Below are positions 6,018 to 10,170 of a stretch of DNA of 10,170 nt, piece by piece. Every line of letters begins with the position of its first letter. The first letter of the stretch is position 1. The notes under the pieces were generated by a model. It had not been told where the DNA came from and ran no database searches. It was given only the letters and a program-made list of their open reading frames with translations. Source of the DNA: an uncultured Bacilli bacterium (lineage in GTDB: Bacteria > Bacillota_I > Bacilli_A > RF39 > UBA660); assembly GCA_951800155.1 (NCBI GenBank), contig CATOJL010000041.1, positions 1 through 10,170 of the forward strand. The letters run 5' to 3'. The position numbers and the translations under genes were made by a program.

Positions 6018-6590
6018 ATGTGGAAATATGAAAAAAAATTACAATATCCTGTAAATATAAAAAATAGGGATTTATTAATGGCAAAAGCCTTACTTGCGCA
6101 ATATGGAGGACCAGATAGTGAATTGGCTGCCTGTTTACGGTATATGAATCAAAGATATACTATGCCAGATGATAAGGGAAAAGCTTTACTATCTGATATT
6201 GCAACAGAGGAAATTGCTCATTTAGAAATCATTGCTTCTATGATTCATCAATTAATGCAAGGAGCTACGATTGAGGATTTAAAAAAGGCGGGATTAGGCG
6301 GACATTTCGCAATGCATGATAGTGCACTATTTCCAAATGATCCAAATGGAGTTCCATTTACAACAGCCTATATTGAAGCCAGTGGAGATTTTATTGCTGA
6401 TATTGAAAGTGATATGGCAGCGGAACAACGTGCTCGAGCTACTTATGAACATTTAATGGATATGACAAATGACAAAGATGTTTTGGGTCCACTTTCTTTT
6501 CTAAGACAAAGAGAGATCGTTCATTACCAACGTTTTAAGGAATTACGCGATTATTATCTTAAGAATAAGGTACAACGTATTGACAAATAG
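6018..6590 (+). CDS. cotJC: Spore coat protein CotJC, manganese-catalase family
   Basis: This 190-residue protein has the usual CotJC length and belongs to the ferritin-like di-manganese catalase family. It has the four-helix metal site: Glu35 in the first helix (SELAACLRYMNQRY), the EEIAH motif with Glu65 and His68, Glu136 in DMAAEQRAR, and REIVH with Glu166 and His169. The middle contains the family segment GGHFAMHDSALFPNDPNG. It may remove hydrogen peroxide or simply act as a structural coat component; catalase activity of CotJC is not always shown. It starts 9 bases after the CotJB stop with GGGGG as binding site, so the two genes form one operon, ended by the perfect terminator directly after the stop codon. 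Confidence 0.95.
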   Translation: MWKYEKKLQYPVNIKNRDLLMAKALLAQYGGPDSELAACLRYMNQRYTMPDDKGKALLSDIATEEIAHLEIIASMIHQLMQGATIEDLKKAGLGGHFAMHDSALFPNDPNGVPFTTAYIEASGDFIADIESDMAAEQRARATYEHLMDMTNDKDVLGPLSFLRQREIVHYQRFKELRDYYLKNKVQRIDK

Positions 6591-6595
6591 TTATG

Positions 6596-6622
6596 AAAAC
6601 CAATTGTATAATTGGTTTTTTT
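6596..6622 (+). terminator. Terminator of the cotJ operon
   Basis: AAAACCAATT (6596-6605) pairs perfectly with AATTGGTTTT (6610-6619) around GTAT and is followed by more T to 6622. It starts five bases after the CotJC stop codon. Confidence 0.9.
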
Positions 6623-6648
6623 GTGGGAAAATAGGGAAGGGTGATCGA

Positions 6649-7023
6649 ATGAATGGGGAATATACTTTAGAAGAAATGAGTTATGTGATAAAAAAATCTT
6701 GGTGTAGAGAATCTTGTTATCCTAAATACCAAGATGTTTGGAGAAAAGAAAATCCTTCTTATGGACAAGATGTAGTGACTTCTCTTTTACTTTATGATTA
6801 TTTTAAAGGAAATATAAAAAAATGTTATGTAGGAGAAACACCTCATTATTTTAATATTATAAATAAAGAAATTATTGATTTAACAAAAGAACAATTTTTA
6901 GGAAGAGAAATCCCCTATGAAAAAGCAGTTTATAAAAAAAGGAGCGATTTATTGAAAAATAAAAATGTTTACTCTCGTTATATTCTTTTAAGAGAACGTG
7001 TAGAAGGCTGTTTAGAACAATAG
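6649..7023 (+). CDS. YunG-like protein of unknown function
   Basis: This 124-residue protein is most like the YunG family of Bacillus, whose role is not known. Visible family-type features are an N-terminal helix leading into SWCRESCY, then W-x6-PSYGQDVVTSLLLYDYFKGNI, a strand with HYFNII, and IDLTKEQF near the middle. The intact family usually has a Cys after GQ; here it is Asp, which would matter if that Cys is catalytic. No membrane segment or signal peptide is present. The start at 6649 is chosen over a longer frame from 6580 because AAGGGTGATC lies directly upstream and because the longer form would translate the cotJ terminator. The gene lies 26 bases after that terminator, so its promoter is unclear. 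Family assignment is from remembered motif pattern and is moderate. Confidence 0.7.
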   Translation: MNGEYTLEEMSYVIKKSWCRESCYPKYQDVWRKENPSYGQDVVTSLLLYDYFKGNIKKCYVGETPHYFNIINKEIIDLTKEQFLGREIPYEKAVYKKRSDLLKNKNVYSRYILLRERVEGCLEQ

Positions 7024-7031
7024 CTTTTTTT
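7004..7031 (+). terminator. Terminator-like hairpin over the YunG-like stop codon
   Basis: AAGGCTGTT (7004-7012) pairs with AATAGCTTT (7019-7027) including two G-T pairs and a 6-base loop, followed by T to 7031. The stop codon at 7021-7023 lies in the right arm. It is a moderate terminator and may be leaky, allowing expression of the next gene. Confidence 0.5.
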
Positions 7032-7074
7032 GTTTTAAATGTTAAAATTGTATCATAATAAAAAGGGTGATATT

Positions 7075-8538
7075 GTGATAAAGAAAAGTATCTGGTTAGA
7101 GGGTATAAAAAGAAATATAGAAAAACCATTAGAAGAGGATATAGAAGTAGATGTTTTAATTATAGGTGGAGGAATTACAGGTGTATCTTGTGCTTATCAG
7201 CTAAAGGATAGTGATCTAAAAGTATGTTTAGTAGAACGAAATGAAATAGGATTAGGAGTTACTTCTAAAACGACTGCTAAATTGAATTATTTACAAGAAA
7301 CTATTTATTCGACGATCGAAGAAAACTATTCTTATGAGGAAGCGGCTCTTTATTTAAAAGCACAAAGATATGCAATTAAAATGATAAAAGATATCGTTCA
7401 AAAAGAAAAAATAGATTGCAATTTTGAAAAAGTATCTTCTTATGTTTTTACAGATAAAAAACAAGAAATAAAAAATATTAGAAAAGAGATGTCTATTTTA
7501 TCTAGTTTAGGTCAAAAAGTAGAAGAGAATAAAGAAATTCCTTTTCCTCTAAAAAGTGTCTATTCAATTCATGTCAATGATACAGCTACTTTTCATCCTT
7601 TAAAATATGTATATTCACTAGTAGATCTTTTAAAAGAAAAAATTTCTATTTATGAAAATACAGAAATTTATAAGATAAAAAAGGAAAAAAGTTTTTATAT
7701 TTGTCATACAAAGAATCATCAAATAAAGGCAAAATATGTTGTTTTAGCCTGTCATTATCCTTTCTTTTTATTTCCTTACTTTATGCCTATTAAGACATAT
7801 CCAGAAAAATCATATATTGTAGCTAGTAAAATAGAAGAGTATAAAAAAAATACATTGATTACAAGTGGTATGCCAACAAAATCGGTTCGTTATTATAAAG
7901 ACAAGGAGAATTATCTTATTTATCTATCCAATTCCCATCCGAGTTGTGATGATGTGGATACCATTCACAATTTTGCTTCTATTATGAGTGAGGCAAAAGA
8001 AATGAATTGTTCTATTTCTTATTTATGGTCAAATGAAGATTTAATCACTTTTGATCATTTGCCTCTTATTGGTACAATAAAAGAAAATCTCTTTTTAGCA
8101 ACTGGCTATAATACATGGGGGATGACAAATGCCACGATTGCATCCTATATATTAAAAAATGCAATTTTAGGGCAGAATACAGAATATGATTCTTTATTTA
8201 ATCCCTTAAGAAAAAATGGGAAAGCTAAAACAAAATCATATACTAAAAATATGATAAAGAATGCGAAAGGTTATATTGAAAATAAAGTGAAAGTGGATAA
8301 ACCTTGGTATCCAAATACACTTACCTTTAAGAAAGTACATGGAAAAAAGATAGCTATCTATGAGGATGAAAAGAAACATATGGTTTATACGAAATGTCCT
8401 CATATGGGTTGTGAACTTATTTTTAATGAGATCGAAAAGACATGGGACTGTCCTTGTCATGCTTCTCGTTTTGATTTAGATGGAAATTGTATAAAAGGTC
8501 CAAGTTTATATAATATTAGTTATAAAAAAGAAAGATAA
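7075..8538 (+). CDS. FAD-dependent oxidoreductase with C-terminal Rieske domain
   Basis: This is a 487-residue two-domain redox protein. An N-terminal Rossmann fold of the glycine/D-amino-acid oxidase (DAO) family has DVLIIGGGITG at 26-36, an acidic VERNE strand end, and the GLGVTSKTTAK segment near 59-69; the second FAD contact FLATGYNTWGM lies in the late part. The C-terminal 50 residues are a Rieske iron-sulfur domain: CPHMGC (ligands Cys441, His443) and CPCHAS (ligands Cys459, His462), followed by the GPS loop. This matches the YhfW-type DAO-Rieske proteins of Bacillota, cytosolic, of unknown substrate. The GTG at 7075 is chosen because AAAGGGTGAT precedes it; an ATG at 7039 in the same frame has no binding site. 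It lies downstream of the coat genes but behind two terminators, so co-expression in sporulation is not shown. Confidence 0.9.
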   Translation: MIKKSIWLEGIKRNIEKPLEEDIEVDVLIIGGGITGVSCAYQLKDSDLKVCLVERNEIGLGVTSKTTAKLNYLQETIYSTIEENYSYEEAALYLKAQRYAIKMIKDIVQKEKIDCNFEKVSSYVFTDKKQEIKNIRKEMSILSSLGQKVEENKEIPFPLKSVYSIHVNDTATFHPLKYVYSLVDLLKEKISIYENTEIYKIKKEKSFYICHTKNHQIKAKYVVLACHYPFFLFPYFMPIKTYPEKSYIVASKIEEYKKNTLITSGMPTKSVRYYKDKENYLIYLSNSHPSCDDVDTIHNFASIMSEAKEMNCSISYLWSNEDLITFDHLPLIGTIKENLFLATGYNTWGMTNATIASYILKNAILGQNTEYDSLFNPLRKNGKAKTKSYTKNMIKNAKGYIENKVKVDKPWYPNTLTFKKVHGKKIAIYEDEKKHMVYTKCPHMGCELIFNEIEKTWDCPCHASRFDLDGNCIKGPSLYNISYKKER

Positions 8539-8554
8539 GTAGTCCTTTCTTTTT
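8525..8554 (+). terminator. Terminator of the FAD-Rieske gene
   Basis: AAAAAGAAAG (8525-8534) pairs perfectly with CTTTCTTTTT (8545-8554) around a 10-base loop and T-rich sequence follows. The stop codon lies in the loop. The stem is A/T-rich, so termination may be partial. Confidence 0.6.
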
Positions 8555-8578
8555 CTCTTTTTAGATCTAGGAACTATA

Positions 8579-8615
8579 ATTCGAACTAGCAGTGCATAGT
8601 ATTCGAACTGACAGT
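8579..8615 (+). promoter_or_regulatory. Two 15-bp direct repeats upstream of the XRE gene
   Basis: ATTCGAACTAGCAGT (8579-8593) and ATTCGAACTGACAGT (8601-8615) differ at two adjacent bases and are 22 bp apart, about two helical turns, so both would face the same side of DNA. Each includes TTCGAA. A TATAAT at 8575-8580 directly overlaps the first copy, though no good -35 is seen. This is likely the binding site of a regulator, most simply of the HTH protein encoded 28 bases downstream. Confidence 0.6.
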
Positions 8616-8642
8616 TGTATAAAATAATAATAGGTGGTGAAA

Positions 8643-8900
8643 ATGGATAACAGCTTCCACTTCCACGATGATTACTACTATTATGATATTGTTAGAAAGA
8701 ATATAAAAAAGTATAGAAAATCAGCTAATCTTACGCAACAAGAATTAGCTGATAAAATAGGGGTTTCTATGCACTACATCTCGCAAATAGAAAGTGCGAA
8801 ACCGAATAAATATTTTACATTGGTAATCATAGGGAGAATTGCCGACGTTTTGGGAATTGATATTAGACAACTCTTTGATGATGTCGACATTACAAAATAG
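8643..8900 (+). CDS. Small XRE-family HTH transcriptional regulator
   Basis: This 85-residue protein is essentially one XRE/Cro-CI helix-turn-helix domain. After a His/Asp/Tyr-rich N-terminus (DDYYYYD) come NIKKYRKSANLTQQELADKIGVS as helices 1-2 and MHYISQIES as the recognition helix, then the C-terminal helices ending with GIDIRQLFDD. There is no effector domain. The start at 8643 is chosen since AGGTGG (8632-8637) forms its binding site; GTG codons at 8634 and 8637 are inside that site. It resembles the second regulator at 9218-9454 in length, N-terminal shape and the NIKK-RK helix, so the two are probably paralogs. The direct repeats upstream may be its operator. It ends in a bidirectional terminator facing the small membrane protein gene. 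Confidence 0.9.
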   Translation: MDNSFHFHDDYYYYDIVRKNIKKYRKSANLTQQELADKIGVSMHYISQIESAKPNKYFTLVIIGRIADVLGIDIRQLFDDVDITK

Positions 8901-8923
8901 TATAATTGGTGTTATGCTATTTT
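8894..8923. terminator. Bidirectional terminator holding both stop codons
   Basis: AAAATAGTATAA (8894-8905) pairs with TTATGCTATTTT (8912-8923) with one G-T pair and a 6-base loop, giving T tails on both strands. The XRE stop (8898-8900) is in the left arm and the stop of the minus-strand membrane protein (8917-8919) is in the right arm. Confidence 0.75.
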
Positions 8924-9132
8924 CTTTGATTTATACAATCATAAATACTTAATAAAGCAAGTAAGTATAAAAAGGATCCTCCCATCATAATACAAAACCA
9001 CCAAGGTTTGTCATATGACATTACTGTCAATGCAGGTATTATCTTAAATGGATCTTCAGGAATTATCAAAGATAATACACCAATACTGATTACCCCTACA
9101 ACTGCTAGTAGTTTAAATAGAATCTGTTTCAC
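8917..9132 (-). CDS. Small two-helix membrane protein
   Basis: This 71-residue protein has two hydrophobic segments, about residues 5-24 (LFKLLAVVGVISIGVLSLII) and 46-64 (FCIMMGGSFLYLLALLSIY), joined by a loop with PEDPFKIIPALTVMSYDKPWW. Charged ends (MKQ at the start, NQRK at the end) suggest both termini are cytosolic. I do not recognise the family. The start is a GTG with GGGAGGTGA well placed on the minus strand at about 9136-9144. It is convergent with the first XRE gene and divergent from the second, and shares the terminator with the former. Two small HTH regulators next to a small membrane protein are often seen in signalling or immunity cassettes, but no function can be assigned. Confidence 0.75.
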   Translation of the reverse strand: MKQILFKLLAVVGVISIGVLSLIIPEDPFKIIPALTVMSYDKPWWFCIMMGGSFLYLLALLSIYDCINQRK

Positions 9133-9217
9133 ATTTCACCTCCCATTTCATTTTAACATTAAGATAGCAAAAGTACATATATTAAATGTTCTTGGATAAT
9201 TACATTAGGTGGTGTAT

Positions 9218-9454
9218 ATGAAGATAAGAGAAGAGGATAATAAATACATATATGTTATTGTAGGAAAGAATATTAAAAAATTACGTAAAAAACATCATTT
9301 AACGCAAGTACAATTGGCAAACTTAATAGGATATAATGAAGGAACGATTGCAAATATTGAGAATAGTAGTTATCAAACTTTTAGTTTAGAATTTCTATAC
9401 ATTATATCTCAAAAATTAAATGAACCAATGAGTGCATTTTTTATAAATGAGTAA
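9218..9454 (+). CDS. Small XRE-family HTH transcriptional regulator, second copy
   Basis: This 78-residue single-domain XRE/Cro-CI protein has NIKKLRKKHHLTQVQLANLIGYN as helices 1-2, EGTIANIENSS as the recognition helix, and a C-terminal part ending LNEPMSAFFINE. As in the first regulator, a short N-terminal stretch with Tyr precedes the domain. The ATG at 9218 is used because AGGTGGTG (9207-9214) is its binding site; in-frame GTG codons at 9209 and 9212 lie within that site. The upstream ribosome binding site is nearly identical to that of the first regulator, another sign of duplication, but the ATTCGAACT direct repeats are not found here. It is divergent from the small membrane protein gene, with 85 bases between them. 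Confidence 0.9.
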   Translation: MKIREEDNKYIYVIVGKNIKKLRKKHHLTQVQLANLIGYNEGTIANIENSSYQTFSLEFLYIISQKLNEPMSAFFINE

Positions 9455-9496
9455 TTATTGGTAGTAGGGAAAATGAGGAGATTTAAAATAATATAG

Positions 9497-9526
9497 AAAA
9501 GAAGATGTTGTGTTCATCTTCCTTTT
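9497..9526. terminator. Bidirectional terminator between XRE and CotF-like genes
   Basis: GAAGATG (9501-9507) pairs with CATCTTC (9515-9521) around TTGTGTT. Four A precede the stem and four T follow it after one extra C, so it can work on both strands. The stop codon of the minus-strand coat gene is at its right edge. Confidence 0.7.
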
Positions 9527-9833
9527 ATAATTGTGTTAGTTTATTTGTGAATTCATTCACTTTTTCTGTTATTTTTTCCTCTTTTTCTTTTTCTAAGGAA
9601 TACCATCCATTTTTAAAAGCCATATTGTAGGCATCTCTCTGTGCCATTTTTACATCTTCAAATATACTAAAAATTTCTTTAAATAGTTGTTGATTACTTG
9701 CTTCATTTAATGCATAAGTTAGATTTATACTCATATTTTTTTCGCAAGCAAGTATTTCATTTAAATAATCACAGTCATTTAATTCCTTTGTATTAGGTAC
9801 TTCTGTTTTAGGATTTTGACACTTTTCATTCAT
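9525..9833 (-). CDS. CotF-like spore coat protein, C-terminal-half type
   Basis: This 102-residue protein resembles the second half of CotF: a helix with CDYLNEILACEKNMSINLTYALNEASNQQLFKEI, where the TYALNEASN stretch corresponds to the ITETAT-type segment of CotF, then a helix leading to the MAFKNGWYSLEK turn that ends the family core. CotF of Bacillus subtilis is a 160-residue precursor that is cleaved in two; here two separate genes seem to carry the two halves. It starts at 9833 with AGGAGGA about 7 bases upstream, located inside the end of the preceding gene; the genes overlap by eight bases (ATGAATGA), which suggests translational coupling. It is probably a coat structural protein made in the mother cell. 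Confidence 0.75.
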   Translation of the reverse strand: MNEKCQNPKTEVPNTKELNDCDYLNEILACEKNMSINLTYALNEASNQQLFKEIFSIFEDVKMAQRDAYNMAFKNGWYSLEKEKEEKITEKVNEFTNKLTQL

Positions 9834-10038
9834 TCCCAGTTCCTCCTAATAGTTGTATTATCTTGTTACATATGCTAACATGCATGTTATGAATTCTACT
9901 TGTTAATTCTTTGATTTCTGGGTTGATTATTTTCCTTTCAAAATCGTAAGTTATTTTAGAAACAGTAAAATTCCATTCGAACATATCACTTAAATAAGAT
10001 AGATCTTTTGTAGAAATCATTACAGGTGGTTCGTTCAT
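9826..10038 (-). CDS. CotF-like spore coat protein, short partner
   Basis: This 70-residue helical protein has the pattern ISTKDLSYLSDMFEWNFTVSK, then a helix with an acidic face, HNMHVSICNKIIQLL and a short GGTGNE tail. It resembles small proteins found paired with CotF-type coat genes and the N-terminal helical hairpin of CotF. GGAGAGGAG is its binding site. Its last codons, GGA GGA ACT, are also the ribosome binding site of the next gene. CGTTCAT upstream (plus 10063-10069) is the reverse complement of the ATGAACG that contains the start codon, so the messenger could fold the start codon into a stem. The family link is inferred from the helix pattern and the neighbour. Confidence 0.7.
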   Translation of the reverse strand: MNEPPVMISTKDLSYLSDMFEWNFTVSKITYDFERKIINPEIKELTSRIHNMHVSICNKIIQLLGGTGNE

Positions 10039-10056
10039 ATTAATCTCCTCTCCTCT

Positions 10057-10089
10057 TATAGCATGAACGTAAAGTTGTTAAAATATACC
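10057..10089 (-). promoter_or_regulatory. Candidate sporulation promoter of the CotF-like pair
   Basis: On the minus strand GGTATATT (plus 10082-10089) resembles a sigma-E -35 and CATGCTATA (plus 10057-10065) resembles a sporulation -10, with 16 bases between, slightly long. No vegetative promoter is visible for these genes. The call rests partly on the coat-protein context. Confidence 0.3.
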
Positions 10090-10099
10090 AAAGAATATC

Positions 10100-10128
10100 T
10101 TGAAAAAAAAAGAGGACAATTATATAAT
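10100..10128 (+). promoter_or_regulatory. Consensus vegetative promoter for the right-edge gene
   Basis: TTGAAA (10100-10105) and a perfect TATAAT (10123-10128) are 17 bases apart. Transcription would start near 10135 and run into the gene whose ATG is at 10168. Confidence 0.8.
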
Positions 10129-10167
10129 GGTAATAGTCGAGAAGGCTAAATAAAGAAGGAGGAACTT

Positions 10168-10170
10168 ATG
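10168..10170 (+). CDS. Start codon of a gene leaving the right edge
   Basis: The last three bases are ATG, preceded by AAGAAGGAGGAAC, a near-perfect ribosome binding site, and by a consensus promoter. The product is outside the window. Confidence 0.6.

Noticed and set aside
6580..6648. Longer N-terminus for the YunG-like protein
   Set aside because: It would start inside cotJC and translate the terminator hairpin; the ATG at 6649 has a proper binding site.
6872..7129. 85-codon minus-strand frame across the YunG-like and FAD-Rieske genes
   Set aside because: It is antisense to two supported genes, with hydrophobic low-complexity content and no binding site.
8236..8460. 74-codon minus-strand frame inside the FAD-Rieske gene
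   Set aside because: It lies opposite the Rieske domain coding region; no independent support.
9008..9199. 63-codon plus-strand frame opposite the small membrane protein
   Set aside because: No binding site; the minus-strand frame has one and a sensible two-helix topology.
8643..10038. CRISPR array, phage genes or a known defence or toxin-antitoxin system in the accessory right part
   Set aside because: No regularly spaced repeats, no toxin or nuclease motifs; only small HTH proteins and a membrane protein are visible.

Overview
The window is visibly AT-rich, uses compact intergenic spacing with strong AGGAGG-type ribosome binding sites, and carries spore-coat genes (a cotJ operon and a CotF-type pair). 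It therefore looks like a chromosome segment from a low-GC, endospore-forming member of the Bacillota (Bacilli or Clostridia, possibly a gut lineage). The assignment rests on gene content only; no rRNA or phylogenetic marker is present.

Left part (1-1200, minus strand): the start of a gene that runs off the left edge, with an extended -10 promoter and a perfect 9+2+9 palindrome; a truncated pyridoxamine-phosphate-oxidase-like gene whose reading frame runs through its own terminator; and an SDR oxidoreductase interrupted by a frameshift exactly at a run of nine G.

Centre-left (1204-5430, minus strand): the most unusual object of the window, one 1176-codon frame that joins the N-terminal two thirds of a large serine recombinase to the motor part of a superfamily-1 (UPF1/DNA2-like) helicase. 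Its 5' leader has a promoter, an inverted repeat and an intrinsic terminator before the start codon. Upstream of it lie an unrecognised 97-residue gene, a strong terminator and a tRNA-His gene with its own promoter.

Centre-right (5500-8560, plus strand): a cotJ operon in which CotJA-like and CotJB domains appear joined in one protein, followed by CotJC (manganese-catalase family) and a perfect terminator; then a YunG-like small protein and a FAD oxidoreductase with a C-terminal Rieske domain, each followed by a terminator-like hairpin that overlaps its stop codon.

Right part (8560-10170): two small paralogous XRE-type HTH regulators flank a convergent or divergent two-helix membrane protein. 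The first regulator has two 15-bp direct repeats spaced 22 bp upstream. A CotF-like pair of coat proteins follows on the minus strand, and finally a consensus vegetative promoter and the start codon of a gene that leaves the right edge.

Spore-coat genes on both sides suggest a resident chromosomal backbone. The recombinase-helicase chimera, its leader and the 97-residue neighbour look like the accessory or rearranged part.
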